This document shows, one piece after another, positions 1 to 8,450 of a stretch of DNA of 32,592 nt (positions are counted from its first letter, which is position 1; each line of letters starts with the position of its first letter). Source of the DNA: Lentisphaeria bacterium (GTDB lineage Bacteria; Verrucomicrobiota; Lentisphaeria; Victivallales; UBA1829); the NCBI GenBank assembly GCA_017503375.1, contig JAFVTF010000125.1, positions 1-32,592 of the forward strand. Reading direction: 5' to 3'. Under the pieces are notes generated by a model. That model did no database searches and was not told the DNA's origin. It saw only the letters and a program-made list of their open reading frames with translations. The translations under genes and the position numbers were made by a program.

Positions 1-89
1 GTTACCCAAGAGAAAAATTTTTATTTCTTTTGAGAAATCGGTCGGTAATAACCAAAAATGCCTCCGTACACTCAGTACACTCCGTTTTC

Positions 90-199
90 TCCGTACGAAA
101 ATGTGCTTTCAAATTTCAGGTTTTGCAACAGCCCCATCTTTAAATCCGTACGAAAATGTGCTTTCAAATTTCAGGTTTTGCAACAGCCCCATCTTTAAA
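90..199. repeat. Perfect 55-bp tandem duplication
   Basis: Positions 90-144 and 145-199 are identical over 55 bases. Each unit starts TCCGTACGAAAATG and ends CCCCATCTTTAAA. There are only two units and no spacer, so it is a recent tandem duplication and not a CRISPR array. It abuts the end of a dispersed repeat at 199-244. No open reading frame with a ribosome binding site crosses it. An assembly duplication cannot be excluded. Confidence 0.9.
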
Positions 200-244
200 G
201 TTGAAACAGCAGAAGGATTTACCAACCTGTATGGGGAACAGCGC
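199..244 (+). repeat. End of dispersed repeat element (GGGAACAG end)
   Basis: This stretch closely matches the reverse complement of 31721-31767. Both share AGAAGGATTTACCAACC, then TATGGGGAACAG and GC at the outer edge. It looks like one terminus of the same element family found complete at 31721-31920. The rest of this copy cannot be traced leftwards because the tandem 55-bp repeat follows. Confidence 0.7.
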
Positions 245-415
245 TTTTTGAAAAAGTGATTTTGTCAAATACAGCAAACAAGGAACAGAACAAAGAAATA
301 ATGTTATTCTGCAAATTCAGTCATGAACCATCAAAAAATTCAGTGATTCTGTACAGTCCTTGGATTTTTATGGGATATCTGTGTAAAAAACTTTAAAAAA
401 TCGGACTTTTTCTGT

Positions 416-443
416 TTGAACTTTGTATTTGCGGGTGTATATT
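416..443 (+). promoter_or_regulatory. Probable sigma-70 promoter of the PEP carboxykinase gene
   Basis: A TTGAAC -35 box at 416-421 and a TATATT -10 box at 438-443 are separated by 16 bases, 53 bases before the start codon. The stretch between the repeats (to 244) and this promoter is AT-rich and shows no gene. Confidence 0.55.
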
Positions 444-496
444 AACAACCGTAAAACCGTGTCTTAATTTTAACTAAACCTCAGGAGGGTTACAAA

Positions 497-2338
497 ATGA
501 TTAAGCAACTGAATGCAGCTCCGGATCATGCCAAGCTTGTGGCATGGGTCAACGAATGGGCTGAACTCTGCGAACCGGAAGCCATTTACTGGTGTGACGG
601 TACCAACACAGAATATTATGGTCTCTGCGACGAAATGGTCAAATCCGGTCTCGCTGTCAGACTCAACAGCAAGCTCCGTCCGGACTGCGTCCTCTTCAAG
701 AGTGACCCGTCTGACGTTGCACGTGTTGAAGCACGTACCTACATCGCTTCTGAAAAGAAGGAAGATGCCGGTCCGACCAATAACTGGATCGACCCCGTTG
801 AACTGAAAAAAGAAATGCGCGCTCTCTACAAGGGCTGTATGCATGGCAGAACCATGTATGTCATTCCTTACTCCATGGGTCCTGTCGGTTCCAACATTGC
901 AAAGATCGGTGTTGAAATCACTGACTCCGCATACGTTGTGATCAACATGCATGTCATGACCCGCGTCGGAAACGCTGTTCTCGACGTTCTCGGCAAAGAT
1001 GGCGAATTTGTCCCCTGCATCCACTCCGTTGGTAAGCCCCTCGAAAACGGTGCTTCCGACAACGGAATCTGGCCCTGCGCTCCCATGGACAAGAAATACA
1101 TTGCACAGTTCCCCGAAACCCGTGAAATCTGGTCATTCGGATCCGGTTACGGCGGAAACGCAATCCTCGGTAAGAAATGCCTTGCTCTCCGTATTGCAAC
1201 CGTTCAGGCTCGCGACGAAGGCTGGATGGCAGAACACATGCTCATCCTCAAGCTTACCAACCCCGAAGGCAAGGTCAAATATGTGACCGGTGCATTCCCC
1301 TCTGCTTGCGGTAAAACAAACCTCGCTATGCTCATCCCGACACTCCCCGGCTGGAAAGTCGAAACCATCGGTGATGATATCGCATGGATGAAGTTCGGCA
1401 AAGATGGCAGACTCTATGCTATCAACCCCGAAAACGGTTTCTTCGGCGTTGCTCCCGGAACCAGCATGCACTCCAACAAGAACGCTATGCTCTCCTGCGC
1501 CAAGGAAACAATCTTCACCAACTGCGCTCTCCGTGAAAACGGCGACATCTGGTGGGAAGGTATCGAAGTTCCCCTCGAACCCGGCGAAAAACTCATCGAC
1601 TGGAAGGGTAACGTCTGGGAACAGGGTCAGGTCGATGCAGATGGCAACAAAGTCAAAGCTGCTCACCCGAACGCCCGTTTCTCCGCTCGCGCAAAGAACT
1701 GCCCCGCAATTGCTTCCAACTGGGAAGATCCCAACGGTGTGCCCATCGACGCATTCCTCTTCGGCGGACGCCGTCCTTCCACACTTCCTCTCGTTTACCA
1801 GTCCATGAGCTGGGAACATGGTGTGTTCATCGGTTCCACCGTCGGTTCCGAAGTTACAGCAGCAGCTCTTGACGTCAAGGCCGGTACTGTCCGCCGCGAC
1901 CCGTTTGCAATGCTGCCCTTCTGCGGATACAACATGGGTGACTACTTCCAGCACTGGCTCGACATCGGTAAGGTCGAAGGCGCAAAGCTGCCCAAGATCT
2001 TCTGCGTGAACTGGTTCCGCAAGACCGCCGATGGCCGTTGGCTCTGGCCCGGATTCGGCGAAAACAGCCGCGTCCTCAAATGGATCTTTGAACGCTGCGA
2101 TGGCGAAGGTAAAGCTGTCGAAACCCCGATCGGTTTCATGCCCACCACCGATGCTATCGACCGTTCCGGCATCGAAAACGAAGTCACCGATGCTGACATC
2201 GCTGAACTTCTCACCTTTGACAAAGAAGGCTGGAAGAACGAACTGGCTATGATCAAAGAACACTACAAGAAGTTCGACAGACTTCCGAAGGCTCTTGCTG
2301 ATCAGCTCGCTCAGCTCGAAGAAAGACTTGCAAAGTAA
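497..2338 (+). CDS. pckG: Phosphoenolpyruvate carboxykinase (GTP)
   Basis: The enzyme converts oxaloacetate and GTP to phosphoenolpyruvate, CO2 and GDP (or the reverse) in the cytosol, linking C4 acids to glycolysis and gluconeogenesis. The 613-residue length is normal for the GTP-dependent family. The P-loop (kinase-1a) FPSACGKTN is at residues 267-275. The metal-binding GDDIAWM is at about 292-298, and the conserved GGRRPSTLP is at 423-431. The GTP-type P-loop with SACGKT separates it from the ATP-dependent family. The start is set by AGGAGGG at 482-488. Codon use is strongly biased to C-ending codons compared with neighbouring accessory genes, which suggests high expression. In anaerobic fermenters this enzyme often runs in the carboxylating direction toward succinate; that is inference here. 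It stands alone with its own promoter and terminator. Confidence 0.97.
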   Translation: MIKQLNAAPDHAKLVAWVNEWAELCEPEAIYWCDGTNTEYYGLCDEMVKSGLAVRLNSKLRPDCVLFKSDPSDVARVEARTYIASEKKEDAGPTNNWIDPVELKKEMRALYKGCMHGRTMYVIPYSMGPVGSNIAKIGVEITDSAYVVINMHVMTRVGNAVLDVLGKDGEFVPCIHSVGKPLENGASDNGIWPCAPMDKKYIAQFPETREIWSFGSGYGGNAILGKKCLALRIATVQARDEGWMAEHMLILKLTNPEGKVKYVTGAFPSACGKTNLAMLIPTLPGWKVETIGDDIAWMKFGKDGRLYAINPENGFFGVAPGTSMHSNKNAMLSCAKETIFTNCALRENGDIWWEGIEVPLEPGEKLIDWKGNVWEQGQVDADGNKVKAAHPNARFSARAKNCPAIASNWEDPNGVPIDAFLFGGRRPSTLPLVYQSMSWEHGVFIGSTVGSEVTAAALDVKAGTVRRDPFAMLPFCGYNMGDYFQHWLDIGKVEGAKLPKIFCVNWFRKTADGRWLWPGFGENSRVLKWIFERCDGEGKAVETPIGFMPTTDAIDRSGIENEVTDADIAELLTFDKEGWKNELAMIKEHYKKFDRLPKALADQLAQLEERLAK

Positions 2339-2357
2339 GCCTTTTCTGCTGAAATCC

Positions 2358-2397
2358 AAAGCTGCTGCGGCCATCCGGTACGCAGCAGCTTTTTTTA
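2358..2397 (+). terminator. Intrinsic terminator of the PEP carboxykinase gene
   Basis: Arms AAAGCTGCTGCG (2358-2369) and CGCAGCAGCTTT (2381-2392) are perfectly complementary over 12 bases with an 11-base loop. A T-run follows. It starts 19 bases after the stop codon. Confidence 0.92.
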
Positions 2398-2401
2398 TAA
2401 A

Positions 2402-2535
2402 GAGGCAACTTCAAAAATCCGGCAAAAGATTGACTGAAAAAAGATTGTTGATGAGCTGGAAATTACAGTTTGAGTGCGGCAACCATCCTCCTTCACTGAA
2501 GCTGCAGAGAACGAGCAGGAAACGCTCCTTTTGCT
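2402..2535 (+). repeat. Dispersed repeat, part A, copy 1
   Basis: Bases 2402-2480 align along their whole length with 22654-22731, about 80 percent identical by eye. Shared blocks include TCCGGCAAAA, AGATTG and TTGATGAG. Both copies later carry AAACGCTCC (2520-2528 here). In both copies a GAGYG segment can pair with that CGCTC segment across a variable interior, so the outer stem survives despite sequence change. No credible gene lies inside. Confidence 0.7.
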
Positions 2536-2565
2536 GATCGCAACAAGGATTTTCTGATGAATAAA

Positions 2566-3585
2566 TTATGAACCGGATATCACAGGAATATTGCCAGTCT
2601 GAACAAGATCAACTTCCAGTAATTTTTTAACAACCAATTCCGGATTCCGGATTTTATTTACCAACTGTCTGTAAGATTCAATTCCGATCAGGAAAGGATG
2701 CTGCTCCACCGATGCTACGGGGAAGACATCGCTGATCCCCTGAATATTTCCAAATCCGCAGACGGCTATTTTTCCGATCCAGTCTATTTTCTGAGAATTC
2801 ATACTCTGAATCATCCGGTAGGAATCATCATCAGAGCATGAGACAAAGGCGGTAACGTCCGGATATTGTTTTCTGATCCGCCGGAGAATAATATTTGTTT
2901 CGGAAACAGAATTTTCGTTCAGAATAAAAGTTCTTTCCCGGTAATCTGTAATATTATATTCTTTCATTACATCATACATTCCTCTTAAACGGTCCGGATT
3001 GTTCCATATCTGGAACAGAATCACGATATTGCGGTGTCCGCAGCTCAGGACCTCTTTCATAATCTTATATCCGCCGGAATAAGAATCACAGGACACATAT
3101 TCCGGGTATGTTGTATTCCCGAGCCGGTCTTCAAGATAAATCACAGGAAGTCCTTCATCAGGAAGGATCCCAAATCCGGAAGAAATGATACCGTTGATTC
3201 CAATAGATTTGGCATTTTTCATGAGGCTGGAGATTTGCCCCAGCTCCGGAGCGGCAATACTGACCAGGGAATTATCCTGAAGCGCAGCGGTTTGAATTCC
3301 ATTGGCAATTTTTGCATAAAAGCGGACATCTACACTCATAATAAGCAGGATATGATGATTCGGGTATTTGAAGGTTCGTCTGACAACGGTTCCGCCTCTG
3401 CCCCGCTTCCGTTCCAAATATCCTTCTTCAACAAGAATGGTAACAGCTTTATTTGCAGTTTTTTTGTTAATTGAAAACATGTCTGCCAGTTCATATTCTG
3501 AAGGAAAGCGGGATCCAACCGGATATGTTCCTTTTTGCAGTTCATTTTTGAGAACCAAAATCAGCGGTTTTATTTTATCAACCAT
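2566..3585 (-). CDS. GntR-type transcriptional regulator with LacI-like sensor domain
   Basis: A DNA-binding regulator of 339 residues. Residues 1-70 form a GntR-type winged helix (KPLILVLKNELQKG, then PSEYELADMF and NKKTANKAVTILVEEGYLERKRGRG). The remainder resembles a periplasmic-binding-protein/LacI-type ligand domain with VSCDSYSGGYKIMKEVL and a late CGFGN...DVFPVASVEQHP. Such AraR-like hybrids usually repress sugar-use genes and are released by a sugar ligand. It starts at the ATG preceded by AGGAGG (complement of 3592-3597). It is divergent from the pseudopilin-led cassette at 3824, which it probably controls. The ligand cannot be read from sequence. Confidence 0.9.
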   Translation of the reverse strand: MVDKIKPLILVLKNELQKGTYPVGSRFPSEYELADMFSINKKTANKAVTILVEEGYLERKRGRGGTVVRRTFKYPNHHILLIMSVDVRFYAKIANGIQTAALQDNSLVSIAAPELGQISSLMKNAKSIGINGIISSGFGILPDEGLPVIYLEDRLGNTTYPEYVSCDSYSGGYKIMKEVLSCGHRNIVILFQIWNNPDRLRGMYDVMKEYNITDYRERTFILNENSVSETNIILRRIRKQYPDVTAFVSCSDDDSYRMIQSMNSQKIDWIGKIAVCGFGNIQGISDVFPVASVEQHPFLIGIESYRQLVNKIRNPELVVKKLLEVDLVQTGNIPVISGS

Positions 3586-3607
3586 AGTAGCCTCCTGTTG
3601 TTATTAT

Positions 3608-3636
3608 AATATAGCACATAGTTATAAATGGGTCAA
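3608..3636 (-). promoter_or_regulatory. Probable promoter of the divergent GntR-type regulator
   Basis: On the minus strand a TTGACC -35 box (complement of 3631-3636) and a TATATT -10 box (complement of 3608-3613) are spaced by 17 bases. They lie just upstream of the strong ribosome binding site of the regulator gene. Confidence 0.6.
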
Positions 3637-3666
3637 TAAAATCTAAAAAAAAATATTGAAAAAATA

Positions 3667-3695
3667 TTGACATTTATTGTATTTTGATGTATAAT
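3667..3695 (+). promoter_or_regulatory. Perfect-consensus sigma-70 promoter for the pseudopilin-led cassette
   Basis: TTGACA (3667-3672) and TATAAT (3690-3695) are both exact consensus, with the optimal 17-base spacer. They sit 128 bases before the start codon at 3824. A promoter this strong implies tight repression, plausibly by the divergent GntR-type regulator. Two AAATATTGA direct copies just upstream (about 3651-3659 and 3662-3670, the second overlapping the -35 box) are possible operator half-sites. Confidence 0.75.
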
Positions 3696-3823
3696 AGTCA
3701 TGGAAGGGAAACATAATAAGTGGGTTATTTTGTTTTTTTTCATCAAAGGAAAGCAAAAGAAAAAAAATGACTCCCCATTGAATAATATTTTGTAAGTCAA
3801 ACTTATTTAGAAAGGAGGCAACG

Positions 3824-4606
3824 ATGAACAGTTGTCAGAAAAAGAAGATTTTCACGCGTTTTACACTCATTGAGCTGCTTGTTGTGATCGCAATCATTGC
3901 GATTCTTGCAGGAATGCTTTTGCCGGCATTGAATTCCGCTCGGGAAAAAGGACGTTCTGCGAGTTGTAAAAACCAATTGAAGCAAATCGGCTTGGGCTTT
4001 GCACAATATCTTGCAGAGTATGACGGTTTTTATCCGATTTCCAGGAATGGAAAAGATTCCAGCAGCGGAACCTATTACTGGCCCAATGCAATTGCACCTT
4101 ACATCGGGCATACGGCTGAAATCAAAGAGAGTGGAACACTGGCTCCCGACTTTCTTCTCTGTCCCTCCATGGCGGGAAAAATCACTATTAATGACCGTTA
4201 CACTTTGGCATACGGATGCTCTTATCCCTATAACGTACAGTGCTTCGGAGGAAATGTTGCAAATTTGGGAACTGCAGGCAACAACTATGTAAAAAAAGTT
4301 GACCAGCCCAGCAATGTGCTTCTCAATGCAGACGGCTGGTACAGCTTTTATAATGAGTCTCACCGACGCTTTGGACACATTGAATTTTCCGGAGAACCTT
4401 ATAAACAGATCTGCTACCGGCACTCCATGAAATCCAATGTTCTCTGGGCTGATTCTCATGTATCTGCTGAAGGTTGGAGCCGTTTGAATGTTCAGGGATA
4501 TCAATTCGGCTATTTCCCCTGGAGAGCACAATCTCAAGTTTCTCAGGTTCAGCCTGTTTGGGGCCCCATCTCCGACTATACTTACGGTTATTCACCCTAT
4601 AACTGA
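3824..4606 (+). CDS. Type II secretion-like pseudopilin (prepilin N-terminus, H-X9-DG-type C-terminus)
   Basis: A 260-residue protein with a basic leader, the prepilin peptidase/N-methylation segment [18 protein letters not shown] (about residues 13-30) and a helical pilin spine ending [14 protein letters not shown]. The soluble C-terminal part carries [14 protein letters not shown], a form of the H-X9-DG signature with serine in place of glycine. The Glu at +5 of the mature N-terminus is present, but the residue before the cleavage site is Arg, not the usual Gly. The start is supported by AAAGGAGG at about 3812-3819. It lies 22 bases upstream of the secreted DUF4838-like gene. The family is greatly expanded in Lentisphaerae; its exact role there is not settled, and secretion or display of the neighbouring enzyme is inference. 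Confidence 0.9.
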   Translation: MNSCQKKKIFTRFTLIELLVVIAIIAILAGMLLPALNSAREKGRSASCKNQLKQIGLGFAQYLAEYDGFYPISRNGKDSSSGTYYWPNAIAPYIGHTAEIKESGTLAPDFLLCPSMAGKITINDRYTLAYGCSYPYNVQCFGGNVANLGTAGNNYVKKVDQPSNVLLNADGWYSFYNESHRRFGHIEFSGEPYKQICYRHSMKSNVLWADSHVSAEGWSRLNVQGYQFGYFPWRAQSQVSQVQPVWGPISDYTYGYSPYN

Positions 4607-4628
4607 AACTTAAACATAAGGAAAGAAA

Positions 4629-7208
4629 ATGACTATTTTCAAGAAAACTGCCCTTACAATTCTTATTGGGATTACCGGACTGGCTCCGTCTTATTCCGTC
4701 TTCGCAGCCCCCCCGGGCCAAGTAACAGAAGATGCTCTGAAAACGGTGGAACTGGTCCCGGTAAAATTTGAAAAAAAAACTGTTCATGCACCTGTCAGAA
4801 TGGTGGAGAACGGCAAACTCAAATTTGCCATTGTTGCTGATCTTCAGGCAGAAAAACGGATGCGCAGCAAAAATAAAACTGAGCTGAGTATCACTCCGGC
4901 AATTGAAATTCTGAAAGAAGCGATCCGGAAATGTACCGGCACAGAACCTGCTGTTCTTGATGTGAAAGATGCAGCAAAAGCTCAATTCCTGATCGTTGTC
5001 GGCGATAATGAAATCACCCGGAAAAACGGGATCGATGTTACAAAGCTCCCTCCTCAGGGTTTGGCAGTAAAAACCTTTGACCGCGGTATCATTCTTGCAG
5101 GGAACGACTCTTCTCTGATTGCGGGTTACAATATGAAACCGCTGGAAGCAAGAGGTTCCAGCACCGGAACAAAATATGCGGCGTATGATTTTGTGGAACG
5201 TTTTCTCGGAGTCCGTTACTTCTTCCCCGGAGAATATGGAACGATCTGGCCGGAGATCAAAGATCTGACTCTTACCCCTGTTTCCTACACGGATGCCCCT
5301 TATATGGACGGCAGAAACGGGATCTTTTATCTTGGTGACAGCATCCGCAAGCCTGCTTCCAAGAAATATTGGGAGCCTTATCTCGGAAAATTGAATGATA
5401 CAGATCATCTTTTCTGGGATCGCTGGCGTATGGGAAGAACCATCCCCGGAGGCGGAACTCACTGTCCGTTCCCGGAAAAAATCGCAAAATCTTATCCGGA
5501 CAAACTGGAAACGATTTTTTACAAATCCCCCGCCGGAAATCTCTGGTACAACCCCAAAGCTCACATTGGAAATTACTATGATCCGGTCAATTTTGCGTTT
5601 GCGGATCTTCTGATCGAATCTGCCAAGAAGTTTTATCAGTCCGGCGGAAAAATCGATGAAGGCGGATTCTCTCATGCCTGCAACTCCACCTACTTCTCCT
5701 TCGGGATCTGCGATACGCTTCTGCCGGATACAGAACTGATCAGCCACCCCATCGTGAAAAAACTCGGTCTGATGACAGAAAAGGATCTGAAACGTTACGG
5801 CAAAGCTGGCACAAGCAGTTCTGCTGCAATGGCTAATGTATACGGAAGACTTCATCAGTATCTTGCAAACAAACTGAAAAAAGAGATTCCCGGAACCAGT
5901 CTTTACATCATGGCATATTATAATGTTCAATATGCCGCCGATGATCCCCGCTGGACCCTGCCGGACAACACGGAAGTGTTCCTCTGTCTGGGCGATATTC
6001 CCAACAAGATCCGCAGTCCGAAAAAACGGGAATTCATTCTTCAGGTAACGAAGGAATGGTATGAATCACTGGGCAACCGTCCGGTGCAGGGACTCTGGCT
6101 TTATACGGGCACGAATCCCTTTGTTCAGGCGGTCAACGGGGAAATGGTTGGAGATATTCCGAAAGTTCTCGGAAAATACTTTGGCAGAACCACCATGTTC
6201 TTTGACCATTGCATCAATGCGCCGGGACATATCTGGCATTACTACTACTCCTCTTATGCGGCATACCGGTCCATGTGGAATCCCAACTGGGATGCAGCCG
6301 CAGCAATTGATGCCCACTGGGAACCGTTCTACGGCAAAGAAACAGGAAAGATCCTGCGGGAGTTCCATCAGCTTCTCCGGGATTGCTATATGAAATACGC
6401 ACTGAACGCGGAGGGGTCCTCAATAAATGTGGTTTATCCGATGCCGGAACTGCTGAAAATGGAAAAACTGCTCGCCCGGGCACAGGCATCCGTCAAGCCC
6501 GGAACCGTGGAAGCTCAGCGGCTGAAACTGTTTATGGCTCCCTGGAAAAAGGCCATTGAATCCGTGAAAAACCAGCTCGCTTATGAACGCCCGGTTTACA
6601 GCGTTTATCAGCTCCTCCGCAGAGACAAAGTCACCGTCGACGGAAAAGGAGACGAAGCGTTCTGGGCAAAAGTCAAGCCCATGAAACTGATGGATCCCAA
6701 AGGCAGCAGCACTCCGATCAAATATCCGGCGTCCATCAAACTGGCATGGGATAAAACCGGTATCTACGGTCTCTTTGAAACAAAATATCCCACAACAGTT
6801 GATGCAAAACAGGACGTCTTCTACAATGACAATTTTGAAATTTTCTTCTCGCCCGGACTGGGCAAAGAAGTGGAATTTCAGTTTGTTTTTGACCCCCTGA
6901 AACAGATGTTCCTCGGCACAAAACGGCATCTGCCCATCCCGCAGCCCTTCGATTCTTTCTGGAAGGCTCCCGGATTCAAACTGGAGTCCAGATACGGAAA
7001 AGATTATTGGACCGCGGAATTTTATATCCCCTTCTCCGTATTCAAAACAGAAAATTCTGTTCCTGCTGTTTACGACACCTGGCACTGCAACATTGTCCGG
7101 AACAAAGCCGGCAGCAACCGGGAATACAGCGGAACAGCAATGACTCTTGGAAACAACCACAATCTTAATATGTACGGTCTCATTAAATTCGCAGGGAAAG
7201 GTGAATAA
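4629..7208 (+). CDS. Secreted DUF4838-type glycoside hydrolase-like protein with CBM9-like C-terminus
   Basis: An 859-residue exported protein. Residues 1-27 form a Sec signal peptide ending VFA-A. An N-terminal alpha/beta part (ILKEAIRKCTG, then FLIVVGDNE) leads to YAAYDFVERFLGVRYFFPGEYGTIWP, the typical opening of DUF4838 proteins and of alpha-glucuronidase-like folds. The centre is a probable TIM barrel (about 230-560). From about 660 to the end is a beta-sandwich of carbohydrate-binding family 9 type (VDGKGDEAFWAKVKPM, YNDNFEIFFSP, ending with IVRNKAG and GLIKFAGKGE). Substrate and catalytic residues cannot be assigned. AAGGAAAG precedes the start. It forms an operon with the pseudopilin before it and the secreted protein two bases after it. 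Confidence 0.85.
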   Translation: MTIFKKTALTILIGITGLAPSYSVFAAPPGQVTEDALKTVELVPVKFEKKTVHAPVRMVENGKLKFAIVADLQAEKRMRSKNKTELSITPAIEILKEAIRKCTGTEPAVLDVKDAAKAQFLIVVGDNEITRKNGIDVTKLPPQGLAVKTFDRGIILAGNDSSLIAGYNMKPLEARGSSTGTKYAAYDFVERFLGVRYFFPGEYGTIWPEIKDLTLTPVSYTDAPYMDGRNGIFYLGDSIRKPASKKYWEPYLGKLNDTDHLFWDRWRMGRTIPGGGTHCPFPEKIAKSYPDKLETIFYKSPAGNLWYNPKAHIGNYYDPVNFAFADLLIESAKKFYQSGGKIDEGGFSHACNSTYFSFGICDTLLPDTELISHPIVKKLGLMTEKDLKRYGKAGTSSSAAMANVYGRLHQYLANKLKKEIPGTSLYIMAYYNVQYAADDPRWTLPDNTEVFLCLGDIPNKIRSPKKREFILQVTKEWYESLGNRPVQGLWLYTGTNPFVQAVNGEMVGDIPKVLGKYFGRTTMFFDHCINAPGHIWHYYYSSYAAYRSMWNPNWDAAAAIDAHWEPFYGKETGKILREFHQLLRDCYMKYALNAEGSSINVVYPMPELLKMEKLLARAQASVKPGTVEAQRLKLFMAPWKKAIESVKNQLAYERPVYSVYQLLRRDKVTVDGKGDEAFWAKVKPMKLMDPKGSSTPIKYPASIKLAWDKTGIYGLFETKYPTTVDAKQDVFYNDNFEIFFSPGLGKEVEFQFVFDPLKQMFLGTKRHLPIPQPFDSFWKAPGFKLESRYGKDYWTAEFYIPFSVFKTENSVPAVYDTWHCNIVRNKAGSNREYSGTAMTLGNNHNLNMYGLIKFAGKGE

Positions 7209-7210
7209 AA

Positions 7211-8113
7211 ATGAAACTGAAACACATTGCAGCGATTGCACTCACCCTTCTGGCTGGAACCTCTTTTGCACAGGATCACGCGCCCGTCAGAGCAGACGTT
7301 AAACAGATCCATGTTTATCAGCCTGACACCTGGGCTGTCCGTCAGGGAGCTAAAATCTCCAACCAGTACAACTCTTATGAAGTGGTTCTTGCGATGAGCA
7401 AACCGATGAACGGCAAGCCGTCTCAGACAGAGATCCGTCTCTGGGCAGGGGATTACGGATTTTGTCCTCTGACAAAAAGCTTCCAGTTTGAAGTCAACGG
7501 GATCCATATGAGAAAGCTGGCTGTCAAGGCAAGCGATGTCCAGCCCTGGAAAGATGGAAAGAACGCCGGAATCAAAATCGCATTGAATTTTGACGGAAGC
7601 AAATTTGATGTAATTTTCTACATGCGCCCGGATTCTCCTGTTCTCTGGGGGATGATCAAGCCCTCCGAAAACACACTGGAAGAACCCACGAAAGCAAGTG
7701 TTATATTCACCTGTATTCCCTCCACTCTTGCCAGAAATGAAAAGAAAGTTCCCATCTGGGGAGGTCCCGTATACGGACGTGAAATCGTTACCAATGCAAG
7801 AACCTATCCGGCTGCACCCAAAGTCTATCCTCTGGGCAAAGATGATACCTCTTTCATTTTCCGCGACAGCAAATTTGACGGTTCTGCTGCGGACAAGAGC
7901 AAAGGTCAGGGACCTGTCTGGCTGCAGATCGATCAGACGAATATCCTCAAAGGAAAGATCCGCTCTGTCAACGAATGGACAAACTGGGTTCAGATCGATT
8001 TGAATCCTGCCATGAAAGACTTCAAGTTTGCTCTCTGGCAGCAGCAGTCCCCGATCTCCAATGCGGCATTTGATGCAAAACTGAAAAAGGAAAGTGCTGC
8101 ATTCACCCGCTGA
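7211..8113 (+). CDS. Secreted protein of unknown function, linked to the DUF4838 gene
   Basis: I do not recognise the family. The 300-residue product has a clear signal peptide (MKLKHIAAIALTLLAGTSFA, cleavage before QDH). The mature part is rich in beta-strand-like segments and aromatic residues (IRLWAGDYGFCPL, WGMIKPSENTLEEP, WTNWVQIDLNPAMKDF). This fits a periplasmic or surface beta-sandwich, perhaps sugar binding. It begins two bases after the stop of the previous gene, with AAAGGTGA overlapping that stop, so the two are probably translated together. Context suggests an accessory role with the DUF4838 protein; that is inference only. Confidence 0.8.
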   Translation: MKLKHIAAIALTLLAGTSFAQDHAPVRADVKQIHVYQPDTWAVRQGAKISNQYNSYEVVLAMSKPMNGKPSQTEIRLWAGDYGFCPLTKSFQFEVNGIHMRKLAVKASDVQPWKDGKNAGIKIALNFDGSKFDVIFYMRPDSPVLWGMIKPSENTLEEPTKASVIFTCIPSTLARNEKKVPIWGGPVYGREIVTNARTYPAAPKVYPLGKDDTSFIFRDSKFDGSAADKSKGQGPVWLQIDQTNILKGKIRSVNEWTNWVQIDLNPAMKDFKFALWQQQSPISNAAFDAKLKKESAAFTR

Positions 8114-8118
8114 AGACA

Positions 8119-8330
8119 ATGAAAAAACTTCTTGTTTTTGATCTTGACGGCACGCTGATCGACTCCGTGTGAGGAATAACCGAACCCGGATGGATTTCGG
8201 TTTTTCACCGCTGGATCCGAAAATTATCGCCTCCTTTACAGGCGATGGCGCAGTCAAACTGATGGAACGGTCACTGGCAGATGTCCGGCTGACCGTTCCG
8301 CCGGAAGAGAGTGTCAGCAGAATGGTTCGC
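8119..8330 (+). pseudogene. Remnant of a phosphoglycolate phosphatase-like HAD hydrolase
   Basis: The first 17 codons from 8119 read MKKLLVFDLDGTLIDSV and then stop at TGA 8170-8172. FDLDGTL is motif I of HAD phosphatases, with both catalytic aspartates present. Homology resumes in another frame after the stop: DFGFSPLDP, then IIASFTGDGAVKLMERSL, which matches the cap region of phosphoglycolate phosphatases. So a frameshift lies between about 8170 and 8190. The reading breaks off near 8330, where a dispersed repeat (8331-8382) begins. About 70 of the usual 210-230 codons remain. The gene is dead. It starts 5 bases after the previous stop and may once have been the last gene of that operon. 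Confidence 0.85.
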
Positions 8331-8382
8331 AAAAAATCGCAATGCCGCAAAAAGATTTTTAAAAGGATGGTGGTGTTCTGGG
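8331..8382 (+). repeat. Partial copy of dispersed repeat, joined to the phosphatase remnant
   Basis: This resembles 22797-22848 and 31796-31847. Shared pieces are AATGCCGCAAAAAG, the AAAAGGATG segment and the following TGG/GTTC block. The downstream long hairpin of the full element is missing here. It sits exactly where phosphatase homology ends, so the element probably took part in the deletion. Confidence 0.6.
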
Positions 8383-8392
8383 AACTGAACTA

Positions 8393-8431
8393 TAAAAAAC
8401 TGCTGCCAAACATATTCGTCGGGCAGCAGTT
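8393..8431 (-). terminator. Intrinsic terminator of the isomerase/epimerase-like gene
   Basis: On the minus strand a 10-base perfect stem, AACTGCTGCC with GGCAGCAGTT (plus-strand arms 8398-8407 and 8422-8431), is followed by a T-rich run. It begins 20 bases after the stop codon of the minus-strand gene. Confidence 0.88.
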
Positions 8432-8450
8432 CGTCAGAATAATTTTTATG

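Noticed and set aside
90..199. CRISPR-like repeat
   Set aside because: Two 55-bp units directly adjacent, no spacers and no cas genes.
1133..2374. 413-codon open frame on the minus strand opposite the PEP carboxykinase gene
   Set aside because: It mirrors the biased codon use of the real gene, has no family motif and no ribosome binding site.
4323..5930. 535-codon minus-strand frame opposite the pseudopilin and DUF4838 genes
   Set aside because: It spans two real genes on the other strand and its translation is Cys/Phe/Ile-rich with no recognisable domain.
8119..8172. TGA in the phosphatase fragment as a recoded (selenocysteine or read-through) codon
   Set aside because: Homology after the TGA continues in a different frame, so a frameshift is needed and recoding alone would not restore the protein.
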